Source: an uncultured Pelagibacteraceae bacterium (GTDB lineage Bacteria > Pseudomonadota > Alphaproteobacteria > Pelagibacterales > Pelagibacteraceae). Taken from it: a DNA stretch of 64,000 bases. A program made the position numbers and the translations under genes. The stretch lies in the NCBI GenBank assembly GCA_902614835.1, contig CACMMU010000002.1, forward strand, positions 1 through 64,000, read 5' to 3'. Each line of letters opens with the position of its first letter. The stretch's first letter is position 1. The notes under the pieces are model-generated. The model did not search any database. It saw only the letters and a program-made list of their open reading frames with translations, and had not been told where the DNA came from. This document shows, piece after piece, positions 36,940-45,541 of the stretch.

Positions 36940-37605
36940 ATGCCTAGTGTATTAGAAAGAATTAAAAAAATCCAAAGTGATATTTCTCAGCAACAGACTG
37001 ACTTTGCAATATCCCCTAAAATTATAGCGGTAAGTAAAACTTTTCCTCTTGAACATATAAAGCCTCTAGTAGATTTAGGACATATTCATTTTGGCGAAAA
37101 TAAAGTTCAAGAAGCCGAACATAAATGGACAACTATTAAAAAAGAAAATAAAAATTTAAAGATCCACATGTTAGGCAAGCTCCAGACTAACAAAGTAAAA
37201 AAAGCCATCTCTATTTTTGATTTTATCCATTCAGTTGATAATAAAAAACTAGCAGAAATTTTAAAAAAATATGAACACGAATTAAATAAAAAATTGTCAT
37301 ATTTTATACAAGTGAATTTTGCTGATGAAAAACAAAAATCTGGTTTACCTGCATCGGATGTATTTTCTTTTTATGAATATTGTAAAAATGATTTAAAACT
37401 AAATGTTATCGGGCTTATGTGTTTTCCTCCTTTTGGTGTAGATCCAACAAATTTTTTTAAAGAAGCTTATCAGTTAAACCAAAAAATTGGACTTAAAGAA
37501 CTTAGTATGGGCATGTCTAATGACTATTTACAAGCTATAAAACTAGGGAGCACCTATGTCAGAGTTGGGAGCGCAATTTTTGGTGAGAGAAAATCTAACG
37601 AATAA
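36940..37605 (+). CDS. YggS family pyridoxal phosphate homeostasis protein
   Basis: A 221-residue single-barrel PLP-binding protein (COG0325) that buffers PLP and affects amino-acid pools. The PLP lysine lies in KIIAVSKTFP, followed by the conserved HFGENKVQEAEHKW, IHMLGKLQTNK, the VNFADEKQKSGL segment, and ELSMGMSNDYLQAIKLGSTYVRVGSAIFG. Its ATG lies 3 bases from the start codon of the divergent ThiE-like gene. It overlaps the convergent L,D-transpeptidase gene by 11 bases. Confidence 0.95.
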   Translation: MPSVLERIKKIQSDISQQQTDFAISPKIIAVSKTFPLEHIKPLVDLGHIHFGENKVQEAEHKWTTIKKENKNLKIHMLGKLQTNKVKKAISIFDFIHSVDNKKLAEILKKYEHELNKKLSYFIQVNFADEKQKSGLPASDVFSFYEYCKNDLKLNVIGLMCFPPFGVDPTNFFKEAYQLNQKIGLKELSMGMSNDYLQAIKLGSTYVRVGSAIFGERKSNE

Positions 37606-38086
37606 TAATTTTTGTTTTTTTTTTTATCTTTGGAAGAATCTTTAAAAAATCATTTTTTTTAATTGCTACGCAACCTTTTGTTGGACTAAATTTTTTATCT
37701 GTCAAATGTAAAAAAATTGCACTTCCTTTATTTCGTATTATGGGGTTCCTATTATAATTCATAACAAGAACAAGATCATATACACTTTTTTTTAAAAAAA
37801 GTTTTTCTGCACCAAAGGAAAAAGGGAATTTAATTAATCTATTATACATCATCGAATGGGGATCATCACACCAGCCCATATTTTTTTTTATATTTTTTTT
37901 AGGAATAGAAGTTTTAAAATGTTTAACCCTGTCTTTTCTGTATAACAACGACTCGAATCTAAATTCTCCAGATGGAGTGCATAAATCTCCCTCCCTCTTG
38001 TTTTTTGAAATCCCCCTTTTACCTATGGTACATTTTATCTTATAATGACCAATACGTAAAAATTTATTTTTTAAAATTATATGCAT
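37595..38086 (-). CDS. L,D-transpeptidase family protein (YkuD-type)
   Basis: A 163-residue protein with the YkuD catalytic pattern near the C-terminus: GSAIFLHLTDKKFSPTKGCVAI holds the histidine and the S-x3-G-C motif with the nucleophilic cysteine. RGISKNKREGDLCTPSGEFRF is the family N-terminal block (G...K.EGD..TP.G). Such enzymes make or modify 3-3 peptidoglycan crosslinks or attach lipoproteins. No signal peptide is evident, as is common for this short subgroup. Its ATG overlaps the divergent winged-helix gene in an ATGCAT palindrome. Confidence 0.87.
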   Translation of the reverse strand: MHIILKNKFLRIGHYKIKCTIGKRGISKNKREGDLCTPSGEFRFESLLYRKDRVKHFKTSIPKKNIKKNMGWCDDPHSMMYNRLIKFPFSFGAEKLFLKKSVYDLVLVMNYNRNPIIRNKGSAIFLHLTDKKFSPTKGCVAIKKNDFLKILPKIKKKTKIIIR

Positions 38087-38716
38087 AAAAATTCTTATAA
38101 AATTAAAGTTGCTTTCTCATGTGATAAAAGTTTTAGCAATTCAATTGAAGAATTAAAGCCTTTTTTAGGTTTTGATTTACATGAAATTCAGCTTCCAGAA
38201 GCCTTAAATTCATTAAATACAGGGAATCATGTTTTAATTGTGGATTCTCTACATGCCGGGGAGCTTCCTTTTGATAAAGTAAAAATTCCTAAAATTTTAA
38301 TACTTAAACAAAACGAGAGAAACACTTTTAACCATAAATTTGAAAACATTTTAAAATTACCAATTCATTTTGAGCAATTTAACCAAACAATTATAGACTT
38401 GTCACAAAAATATAAATTTCACCAAAATTCCTTATTAAAGGTGAAAGATTATACACTTGATAAAAATACGAGATTTTTAAAAAAGAAAGAAAATTTTGTT
38501 AAAGTTACAGAGAAAGAAATGCATTTTATTGAGGAGTTAAATAGATACTCAAAGCCATTGACCAAGGACTATATACTAAAAAATATATGGGGATACTCGT
38601 CAGATACCGATACTCATACTGTAGAAACGCATATTTATAGATTAAGACAAAAAATCAAAAATAAGTTTAATGATGAAGATTTTATTAAACATACGCCCGA
38701 AGGTTATTCATTTTGA
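38081..38716 (+). CDS. Winged-helix (OmpR/PhoB-type) regulator with degenerate receiver-like N-terminus
   Basis: The C-terminal 75 residues form an OmpR-type winged helix: VKVTEKEMHFIEELNRYSKPLTKDYILKNIW, then TVETHIYRLRQKIK (recognition helix) and the wing FIKHTPEGYSF. The N-terminal 120 residues could be a receiver domain that has lost most of its features: HVLIVDSL may mark the position of the phospho-acceptor strand, but the acidic pocket of a normal receiver is not visible. It probably acts without a histidine kinase. Target genes are unknown. Its stop overlaps the start of the ArfA-like gene. Confidence 0.78.
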   Translation: MHKNSYKIKVAFSCDKSFSNSIEELKPFLGFDLHEIQLPEALNSLNTGNHVLIVDSLHAGELPFDKVKIPKILILKQNERNTFNHKFENILKLPIHFEQFNQTIIDLSQKYKFHQNSLLKVKDYTLDKNTRFLKKKENFVKVTEKEMHFIEELNRYSKPLTKDYILKNIWGYSSDTDTHTVETHIYRLRQKIKNKFNDEDFIKHTPEGYSF

Positions 38717-38829
38717 AAAAAAGAAATATTTTTGCCAAGGATCTGTTTACAAAAAAGTATAAGAGAAGAATTGTTAAACCTAGAAAAGGCAAGGGCAGTT
38801 TTAGCCGAAAAAAATTTAAGAAGCCCTAG
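38713..38829 (+). CDS. arfA: ArfA-like alternative ribosome-rescue factor (38 residues)
   Basis: This small frame begins with TTG inside the stop of the preceding regulator (TTGA overlap) and ends at TAG. Its 38 residues are strongly basic. The segment DLFTKKYKRRIVKPRKGKGSFSRKK aligns by eye with the active core of E. coli ArfA, where [21 protein letters not shown] binds the empty mRNA channel of stalled ribosomes and recruits RF2 to release the nascent chain. The KGKGS(Y/F).RK motif is the hallmark. The last 14 bases overlap the convergent adenosine kinase gene. TTG start is inferred from coupling; no ATG is available. Confidence 0.72.
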   Translation: MKKRNIFAKDLFTKKYKRRIVKPRKGKGSFSRKKFKKP

Positions 38830-39745
38830 CTCCAATTACTTGAATAATCTTTGAGGACATCTCCGTTCCTTTTTCAAGACATTGTTTTAATGACTTATTG
38901 TTTATGTATCCATGTAAAAAACCCGCTGCAAAAAGATCTCCAGCACCAGTTAAATCTACAATTTTTAAATTTTTTTGAATTCCAAATTCGGCTACCTCTT
39001 CATTATTGATTGCTACACTACCTTTTTCACCTCTCGTTATTACAATTAGTTTTCCCAAGTTTTTCCCAAAAGCAATTACATCTTCAAAATTCTTTGTATC
39101 AATAAGAGACAAAATTTCTTGTTCATTTGCAAACGTAATATCTAAAGAATTTTTAACCAAATCTAAAAAATTTACTTTGTGTCTATCAACACAAAACTTG
39201 TCCGACAAAGACATTGCTGTCTTTTTTGAATTTTTAATTGCTTTCTCAAAAGCTTTTTTAGGATACCCTTCATCCCAAAGGTAACCTTCAAAAAAAGTCA
39301 TTTCACTTTCTTTAATTGCTTCAATATCAATATCATTTTCATTAATTTTTCCAGCAATACCTAAAAAGGTAACCATAGTTCTTTCCGAGTCCGGTGTTAT
39401 TAAAATTAAACATGTTCCAGTCGGTATCTTCTCTTTTTTTTTAGAATAAAAGTACTTAACCTTTTCTTTTTTTAAACCATCTTCATATTTATTTCCTAAT
39501 TCATCATCATTTACTTTTCCTATAAAACCAACGTCATTACCAAGCTGTGAAAGACCAACAACTGAATTTGCAACTGACCCCCCAGAAATAGTTTCCTCTA
39601 TTTTGAGATTTGATAATAATTTTTTGAACTCATTTTCATCAACAAGTTTCATTGTACTTTTGGTCAATTTATTTTCTAAGATAAAATCATCATTTACTTT
39701 GCAAATAACATCAACTATTGCGTTTCCTATTCCCAAGATTTTCAT
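38816..39745 (-). CDS. Adenosine kinase (PfkB family)
   Basis: A 309-residue ribokinase-fold sugar kinase. ILGIGNAIVDVICKV at the N-terminus, ETISGGSVANSVVGLSQLGNDVGFIGKV, and the PfkB signature VDLTGAGDLFAAGFLHG with the catalytic aspartate identify the family. The closest group is alphaproteobacterial adenosine kinase, converting adenosine to AMP, but other nucleoside or sugar substrates cannot be ruled out. It lies 1 base downstream of nth, and its 3' end overlaps the ArfA-like gene. Confidence 0.9.
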   Translation of the reverse strand: MKILGIGNAIVDVICKVNDDFILENKLTKSTMKLVDENEFKKLLSNLKIEETISGGSVANSVVGLSQLGNDVGFIGKVNDDELGNKYEDGLKKEKVKYFYSKKKEKIPTGTCLILITPDSERTMVTFLGIAGKINENDIDIEAIKESEMTFFEGYLWDEGYPKKAFEKAIKNSKKTAMSLSDKFCVDRHKVNFLDLVKNSLDITFANEQEILSLIDTKNFEDVIAFGKNLGKLIVITRGEKGSVAINNEEVAEFGIQKNLKIVDLTGAGDLFAAGFLHGYINNKSLKQCLEKGTEMSSKIIQVIGARAS

Positions 39746-39746
39746 A

Positions 39747-40400
39747 TTAAGCTTTTTTTGTTTTTATAGGTTTTTTTCTATTAGGATAACAAGTAGTACA
39801 GATTTTACAAGCAACACCGTAACATTCTCTGGCCTTACAATATTCCCTTCCATAATAAATTATTTGAAGATGAAGCTTATTCCACGATTTTTTAGGAAAT
39901 AATCTTTTCAGATCTTTTTCAGTTTGAACAACATTTTTGCCATTTGTTAAACCCCATCTTTGAGCCAAACGATGAATGTGCGTATCAACTGGAAAAGCAG
40001 GATAACCAAAACCTTGTGACATAACTACGCTGGCAGTTTTATGCCCAACTCCATGAAGCTTCTCAAGATCATTAAAATTTTTAGGAACCTTTCCCTTGTG
40101 CTTTTGCAATAATTGTTTTGAGAGCAAATATATACTTTTAGATTTATTTCTAAAAAAACCCAAACTCTTAATCAATCTTTCAATTTTTTTTCTTCCTAAT
40201 TTTACAAAATGTTCTGGTTTGTAATATTTAGGGTATATATTTTTAGTAGCTTTATTCACATTAATATCAGTTGTTTGCGCAGATAGAGCCACAGAGACCA
40301 ATAGAGTAAATATATTTTTATGTTTTAAAGGAATGGGTGTCTTTGGATAAATTTTATTAAGAAATTTTAGAACTATTTCAGCTCTTTTTTTCTGACTCAT
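39747..40400 (-). CDS. nth: Endonuclease III (DNA glycosylase/AP lyase)
   Basis: Nth removes oxidised pyrimidines and nicks abasic sites. The 217-residue protein has the helix-hairpin-helix LHGVGHKTASVV with catalytic Lys121 and the catalytic Asp139 in PVDTHIHRLAQRWGL. The C-terminal [4Fe-4S] region contains five cysteines (188, 193, 198, 201, 204), spaced C-x4-C-x4-C-x2-C-x2-C, unlike the canonical C-x6-C-x2-C-x5-C. Four of them could still ligate a cluster. It is followed by the kinase gene and preceded by dapB. Confidence 0.93.
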   Translation of the reverse strand: MSQKKRAEIVLKFLNKIYPKTPIPLKHKNIFTLLVSVALSAQTTDINVNKATKNIYPKYYKPEHFVKLGRKKIERLIKSLGFFRNKSKSIYLLSKQLLQKHKGKVPKNFNDLEKLHGVGHKTASVVMSQGFGYPAFPVDTHIHRLAQRWGLTNGKNVVQTEKDLKRLFPKKSWNKLHLQIIYYGREYCKARECYGVACKICTTCYPNRKKPIKTKKA

Positions 40401-40410
40401 TGTTTTAAAT

Positions 40411-41187
40411 TTATTTAAAATTTAAAACATTTCTCATAGAGTATAAACCTGGTTTTTTATTTATTAACCATTTTGCTGCGGTTAAAGCACCTTCCGAGTA
40501 CAAAGCTCTATCAAAAGCCTCATGATTTAAAGTTATTATTTCTTTTCCACTGGAAAATCTAACCTCATGCTCGCCAACAGCTTTTCCCTTTCTGAGAGAA
40601 TTAAAGTTTATTTTTTTGCTGTATGGAAAAGATTTTTTATTAAAATATTTTTTTCCAATAATTGTACCAAAATTTTTATTTTTCCCATCCGCTATACCTT
40701 TTCCAAGCATTAATGCTGTACCTGAAGGGTGGTCTTTCTTGTGTCTATGATGTACTTCAAAAACTTTTGATAAAAAATTACCACCAAGAGATTTTGATGC
40801 AATCTCAGTTAAATAAACAAGAAGATTAACTCCCAAGCTCATATTTCCTGCTTTCAATATTGGTATTTTTCTAGAATATTTTCTTATTAATTTTTCTTCT
40901 TTTTTAGAAAAACCAGTTGTTCCAATAACCACTCTCTTTTTTAACTTTGATGCGATTTTGAGAACTTCTAGAGTGCATTTTGGTACTGTAAAATCAATAA
41001 TTACATTTACATTTTTAAATGCATTTTCTGAATTTAACTGAGGTTTTAAGCTTGATATCTTTTTATTAATAATTTCATTTTCTGTGATGGAAACAAGTTT
41101 AAAATTTTGTGAAACTTTTGAAGATTTTATAAGCTGTTGACCCATTCTTCCAAGACATCCAGTAATAGCCAAATTAATTTTTTTCAT
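40411..41187 (-). CDS. dapB: 4-hydroxy-tetrahydrodipicolinate reductase
   Basis: DapB performs the second committed step of lysine and diaminopimelate synthesis. The 258-residue protein has the nucleotide loop AITGCLGRMGQQLI, VVIGTTGF, and the substrate-binding VFEVHHRHKKDHPSGTALMLG with catalytic His and Lys. VGEHEVRFSSGKEIITLNHEA is the second conserved block. The ATG at 41187 overlaps the dnaJ stop (TGATG), so dapB is the downstream gene of the dnaK-dnaJ unit, as in several alphaproteobacteria. Confidence 0.97.
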   Translation of the reverse strand: MKKINLAITGCLGRMGQQLIKSSKVSQNFKLVSITENEIINKKISSLKPQLNSENAFKNVNVIIDFTVPKCTLEVLKIASKLKKRVVIGTTGFSKKEEKLIRKYSRKIPILKAGNMSLGVNLLVYLTEIASKSLGGNFLSKVFEVHHRHKKDHPSGTALMLGKGIADGKNKNFGTIIGKKYFNKKSFPYSKKINFNSLRKGKAVGEHEVRFSSGKEIITLNHEAFDRALYSEGALTAAKWLINKKPGLYSMRNVLNFK

Positions 41188-42320
41188 CAATTTTTCCAGA
41201 ATTTTTTTGCTTTATCGAAGAAAGTTTTAATTAATGGATTTGATTTAGTATCTTCTAGAGTTTTAAATTCTGATAACAATTCTTTTTGTCTTTTAGTCAA
41301 AGATGTCGGCACTTCAGTTATAATCCTAATATAGAGATCTCCATTTATATTTCTTCTTAAAATTGGCATACCTTTTCCTTTAAGTCTTAACTGTTTTCCG
41401 CTTTGAGTTCCAGATGGAATTTTAATTTTTGTCTTGCCACCATCAATAGAGGGTACCTCAACTGTTGTTCCTAAAGCTGCATCAGCAATAGAGATCGGTA
41501 ACTCATAATATAGATTTTCCTCTGATCTTTTAAATATACTATGTGGTTCAACTGAAACAAATAAGTACAAATCTCCACTTCCACCACCCTTGTTACCTGC
41601 CTCACCTTTTCCTGATAGTCTTATTCTTGTTCCGTCATCTACTCCTTTAGGAATTTTTACAGAGATAGATTCACTAGATTGTGTTTTGCCCATTCCACTA
41701 CAGCTGCCACAAGGGTTTGTTATTTTTTCTCCCTCCCCACTGCACTGTGGGCAAGTTTGCTGTATCGTAAAAAATCCCTGACTAGATCTTACCTTTCCTT
41801 GACCTCCGCAATAGCTACATATAGAGGGTTTTGAACCGGGTTTGGCTCCATTTCCAGAACAAGTTTTACATTTCTTGTAAGTTGTATAATTTATTTTTTT
41901 TTCTGTTCCATTAAATGCATCGTCAAGATTTATCGACATATCATACCTGAGATCGTTTCCTCTGTTATTTGACCTTCCTCTTGCCCTTCCAGTTGCAAAA
42001 CCAAAATCGCCTAGATCACCAAAAACATCTTCAAAAATATCTGAAAAGGATGAAGAAAAATCAAAGTTACCAAAACCTCCCTGACCCCCCGCACCCTGGA
42101 AAGCCGCGTGTCCAAATTGATCGTAGTTTGTTTTTCTTTTGTCATCAGAAAGCACATGGTAGGCCTCACTTGCTTCTTTAAATTTTTCTTCTGCACCTTT
42201 ATCACCCTTATTTTTATCAGGATGATATTTAAGGGCTAATTTTCTGTAAGCTTTTTTAATTTCTTCTTTTTTGGCTGATTTATTTACGCCTAAGATTTCG
42301 TAATAATCTCTTTTTGACAT
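41187..42320 (-). CDS. dnaJ: Chaperone protein DnaJ
   Basis: DnaJ stimulates DnaK ATPase and hands over unfolded clients. The 377-residue type I J-protein has the J domain with HPD ([13 protein letters not shown]), a Gly/Phe linker, and four zinc-finger repeats [32 protein letters not shown]. The C-terminal substrate-binding domain is complete. It lies 27 bases downstream of dnaK and overlaps dapB by one base. Confidence 0.98.
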   Translation of the reverse strand: MSKRDYYEILGVNKSAKKEEIKKAYRKLALKYHPDKNKGDKGAEEKFKEASEAYHVLSDDKRKTNYDQFGHAAFQGAGGQGGFGNFDFSSSFSDIFEDVFGDLGDFGFATGRARGRSNNRGNDLRYDMSINLDDAFNGTEKKINYTTYKKCKTCSGNGAKPGSKPSICSYCGGQGKVRSSQGFFTIQQTCPQCSGEGEKITNPCGSCSGMGKTQSSESISVKIPKGVDDGTRIRLSGKGEAGNKGGGSGDLYLFVSVEPHSIFKRSEENLYYELPISIADAALGTTVEVPSIDGGKTKIKIPSGTQSGKQLRLKGKGMPILRRNINGDLYIRIITEVPTSLTKRQKELLSEFKTLEDTKSNPLIKTFFDKAKKFWKN

Positions 42321-42347
42321 AAGAAGCTTTACTCCTACTAATTAGTC

Positions 42348-44279
42348 TTAGGCTCTTTTCTCTTTATCTTCTTTTGCGTCTACAACTTCTGCATCAACAA
42401 CATTATCTTTATCTTTTTCTTTATTATCTTTTGCATCTTTATTGTTATTATTTGAGGCTTTATTATCAGGTTTTTGTTGGCTTTTATAAACTGCCTCTCC
42501 TAATTTCATTGATGCCTGTATTAAAGCTTGAGTTTTTTTCTTAACTTCCTCTGTGTCTGTACCCTTCAAAGCATTTCTTAGATCCGATACTGCTGTTTCT
42601 ATAGCTTTTTTTTCAGCCTCATTTATCTTTGATCCATGTTCCTTAAGATTCTTTTCGGTTGCATGGACTATAGTATCAGCTTGGTTTCTAGCATCTACAG
42701 ACTCTCTTTTTTTCTTGTCAGATTCTTTATTGGCCTCAGCTTCTTTAACCATTTTTTTAATTTCTTCATCAGATAATCCTCCAGAGGCTTGAATTTGAAT
42801 TTTTTGTTCTTTGCCAGTTCCTTTGTCTTTGGCAGATACATTTACTATTCCATTAGCATCAATATCAAAAGTTACTTCAATTTGCGGAACACCTCTTGGT
42901 GCAGGGGCGATTCCTACAAGTTCAAAGTTACCTAAAATTTTATTGTCAGCAGCCATCTCTCTTTCTCCCTGTAGCACTCTTATTGATACAGCTGGCTGAT
43001 TATCTTCAGCTGTAGAAAAAACCTGGCTTTTTTTAGTAGGTATAGTTGTGTTTTTATCAATTAATTTAGTAGAAACTCCACCCAGTGTTTCTATACCAAG
43101 CGACAAAGGAGTAACATCTAAAAGCAACACATCTTTAACATCCCCTTGTAAAACACCTGCTTGAATTGCCGCTCCCATAGCAACAACTTCATCTGGGTTA
43201 ACGCTTTTACTTGGATCTTTTCCAAAAAAATTTTTAACAGTTTCAACAATTTTTGGCATTCTTGTCATTCCGCCAACAAGAACCACTTCATTTATTTCTG
43301 CCGCTGAAAAACCAGAATCCTTTAAAGCAGTTTTGCATGGCTCTAAAGTTCTCTCTATTAAACCCTCGACCAAAGCTTCAAGCTTAGCCCTAGTAAATTT
43401 CAAATTAATATGTTTTGGTCCTGTTTTATCAGCTGTTATAAAAGGAAGATTAATTTCTGTTTGTGTTGCAGCAGATAATTCTATTTTAGCTTTTTCTGCA
43501 GCCTCCTTTAATCTTTGTAGTGCAAGCTTATCTGTCTTTAGATCAATTCCATTATCTTTTTTAAATTCTGATATTAAGTAATCAACAATAGTATCATCAA
43601 AATCTTCACCACCTAAAAAGGTATCACCATTTGTAGATTTTACCTCGAATACACCATCTCCTATTTCTAAGATTGAAACGTCAAAAGTACCACCACCCAA
43701 ATCGTAGACAGCAATTTTCTTTCCACCTTTTTTATCTAAGCCATATGCTAATGAAGCTGCAGTAGGCTCATTGATTATTCTTAAAACCTCAAGTCCAGCA
43801 ATTTTACCCGCATCTTTTGTTGCTTGCCTTTGAGCATCATTAAAATATGCCGGCACTGTTATCACAGCTTTTGTTACTGGTTGGCCGAGGTGTTTCTCAG
43901 CTGTCTCTTTCATTTTTTGAAGAATAAAAGCTGATATTTGTGACGGGGAATATTTTTTACCTTTTGCTTCTATCCAAGCATCATTTTTATCTGATTTAAT
44001 TATTTTAAAGGGAACTTTCTCAACATCTTTTTTTACCGAATGATCATCAAAGGTTCTTCCTATTAATCTTTTTGCTGCAAAAATTGTATTATTAGGATTT
44101 GTTACAGCTTGTCTTTTAGCTGGCTGACCAACTAATTTTTCATCTTTTTCAAGAAAAGCGACAACAGATGGTGTAGTTCTTTGGCCTTCAGCATTTTCAA
44201 TAACCTTAGCCTGCTTACCGTCCATTATTGCGACGCAAGAATTTGTCGTACCTAAATCTATTCCAATTACTCTGCTCAT
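42348..44279 (-). CDS. dnaK: Chaperone protein DnaK (Hsp70)
   Basis: DnaK is the ATP-driven Hsp70. The 643-residue protein starts [19 protein letters not shown], has the phosphate motifs [14 protein letters not shown] and [17 protein letters not shown], the interdomain linker [19 protein letters not shown], and a lysine/aspartate-rich tail. A close match to the RpoH promoter consensus lies directly upstream, with the -10 box ending 9 bases from the ATG. grpE lies upstream on the same strand. Confidence 0.98.
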   Translation of the reverse strand: MSRVIGIDLGTTNSCVAIMDGKQAKVIENAEGQRTTPSVVAFLEKDEKLVGQPAKRQAVTNPNNTIFAAKRLIGRTFDDHSVKKDVEKVPFKIIKSDKNDAWIEAKGKKYSPSQISAFILQKMKETAEKHLGQPVTKAVITVPAYFNDAQRQATKDAGKIAGLEVLRIINEPTAASLAYGLDKKGGKKIAVYDLGGGTFDVSILEIGDGVFEVKSTNGDTFLGGEDFDDTIVDYLISEFKKDNGIDLKTDKLALQRLKEAAEKAKIELSAATQTEINLPFITADKTGPKHINLKFTRAKLEALVEGLIERTLEPCKTALKDSGFSAAEINEVVLVGGMTRMPKIVETVKNFFGKDPSKSVNPDEVVAMGAAIQAGVLQGDVKDVLLLDVTPLSLGIETLGGVSTKLIDKNTTIPTKKSQVFSTAEDNQPAVSIRVLQGEREMAADNKILGNFELVGIAPAPRGVPQIEVTFDIDANGIVNVSAKDKGTGKEQKIQIQASGGLSDEEIKKMVKEAEANKESDKKKRESVDARNQADTIVHATEKNLKEHGSKINEAEKKAIETAVSDLRNALKGTDTEEVKKKTQALIQASMKLGEAVYKSQQKPDNKASNNNNKDAKDNKEKDKDNVVDAEVVDAKEDKEKRA

Positions 44280-44288
44280 TATGTTTGT

Positions 44289-44317
44289 TATATGGGTGTT
44301 ATTTCAATTTCTACAAG
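44289..44317 (-). promoter_or_regulatory. Candidate RpoH (sigma-32) promoter of dnaK
   Basis: On the minus strand, CTTGTA (44312-44317) is separated by 14 bases from ACCCATATA (44289-44297). Against CTTGAA-N13/14-CCCCATNTA this is 5 of 6 and 7 of 8 defined positions. It sits between grpE and dnaK, so dnaK-dnaJ-dapB can be heat-induced independently of grpE. The predicted transcript would begin about 2-3 bases before the ATG, so it would be effectively leaderless. Confidence 0.65.
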
Positions 44318-44327
44318 GTCAAAAATG

Positions 44328-44894
44328 TTAATTTTTCTCATCTTTATCCTTAATTTTATGGTCTTTTTTTACATTTTTTTTTGAAACACCAACCATGGAG
44401 GGTCTAAGCAGTCTTTCTCCAAACATGTATCCTGGTTGTATTTCCTGAACAATAGTTCCAGGGTCCACTTTATCGTTTTCTATTTCAGCCATAGCTTGAT
44501 GAAAATTCGGGTCAAATTTTTTATTTATGGCAATAATTTTTTCAATTTTATTTCTTTTGAAAATAGATAACAAATCCTTTTCAATTATTTCGATATTCTT
44601 TAAAAATTTATCTATATCTTTATTATCTTTTAAACCTGGATCATTTTTAATAGAGGCATGTGCTCTTTGTAAATTATCTAGTATTGAGAGATTTTCTCTA
44701 GCAAAATTGAAGCCTCCAAAGTCTATCGCTTCTTTAATTTCTTTCTCGAATCTTGTCCGTTGATTTTCAATCTCTGCTAAAGACCTTAGAAGTTTATCTT
44801 CCGTAATTTTAAGCTTTTCCTCAACGCTTAATTCTTTTTTATCTTCAGCTTTTGTCTCTTTTTTTTCTTTGTCTTGGTCGTTTAAATTGTCCAT
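44328..44894 (-). CDS. grpE: Nucleotide exchange factor GrpE
   Basis: GrpE releases ADP from DnaK. The 188-residue protein has the charged N-terminal tail, the long coiled-coil (KITEDKLLRSLAEIENQRTRFEKEI), and the C-terminal four-helix/beta region with the family pattern KFDPNFHQAMAEIENDKVDPGTIVQEIQPGYMFGERLLRPSMVGVSK. The ATG at 44894 is chosen; longer frames have no homology. It is followed by dnaK at 48 bases and is divergent from rdgB with a 41-base gap. Confidence 0.95.
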   Translation of the reverse strand: MDNLNDQDKEKKETKAEDKKELSVEEKLKITEDKLLRSLAEIENQRTRFEKEIKEAIDFGGFNFARENLSILDNLQRAHASIKNDPGLKDNKDIDKFLKNIEIIEKDLLSIFKRNKIEKIIAINKKFDPNFHQAMAEIENDKVDPGTIVQEIQPGYMFGERLLRPSMVGVSKKNVKKDHKIKDKDEKN

Positions 44895-44935
44895 ATCTGT
44901 TATATAGTACCTATACAATTGATTACTAGGGGTTT

Positions 44936-45541
44936 ATGAGCAAAATTAATAAAATTTTAATTGGGAGTAATAATAAGGGAAAATTTAAAGAGATTGCCGA
45001 TCTATTACCAAGTGAATTAAAAAAAATTTCACCAAATCAGTTTAAAATTGATAGCCCTGAAGAAAATGGCAAAACTTTTATAGAAAACTCAGAAATAAAA
45101 GCTGATTTTTACTGTAAAAAAACAAATATAGTAACAATAGCCGATGACTCTGGTTTGGAGATAGATTGCTTAAATGGAATGCCAGGAATCTTTTCGTCTA
45201 GGTGGGCTGATCAGTACGGAGGATTTGAAAATGCAATGGTAGAAATTTTAAAGAAGGTAAATAAGGTTAATGAGAACAAAGAGATTAAAAATACAAAGGC
45301 CAGATTTGTTTGCGCACTAACTGTAAAGTGGCCAAGTGGTAAAAAAATCTCTGAACAGGGTATTATAGAAGGTAACATATTATCAAAAAAAGGCGAAAAT
45401 GGATTTGGTTATGATGCTATTTTCACCCCAAAGAATTATTCAATAACATTTGGTGAGATGGATTTTAAAAAGAAAGTCTCTATAGACCATAGATTTTTAG
45501 CCTATAGAAAATTACAAAAGAAAATCAAAGATTACTTTTAA
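44936..45541 (+). CDS. rdgB: XTP/dITP pyrophosphatase (RdgB/HAM1)
   Basis: RdgB hydrolyses deaminated purine nucleotides (dITP, XTP) to prevent their incorporation. The 201-residue protein opens with ILIGSNNKGKFKEIADLL, has TIADDSGLEIDCLNGMPGIFSSRWA and GFGYDAIFTP, then SIDHRFLAYRKL: all standard HAM1 motifs. It is divergent from grpE, a common arrangement in alphaproteobacteria, and overlaps the convergent LpoA-like gene by 17 bases. Confidence 0.96.
   Translation: MSKINKILIGSNNKGKFKEIADLLPSELKKISPNQFKIDSPEENGKTFIENSEIKADFYCKKTNIVTIADDSGLEIDCLNGMPGIFSSRWADQYGGFENAMVEILKKVNKVNENKEIKNTKARFVCALTVKWPSGKKISEQGIIEGNILSKKGENGFGYDAIFTPKNYSITFGEMDFKKKVSIDHRFLAYRKLQKKIKDYF

Noticed and set aside
38788-38820. 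Terminator or RNase III hairpin inside the arfA-like gene, as in E. coli arfA
   Set aside because: Only a 3-bp GGC/GCC pairing is visible, too weak to support non-stop mRNA control.
44895-44935. RpoH promoter upstream of grpE
   Set aside because: There is a CCCCTAG-like patch and a TATA-like run but no CTTGAA element at correct spacing; not supportable.
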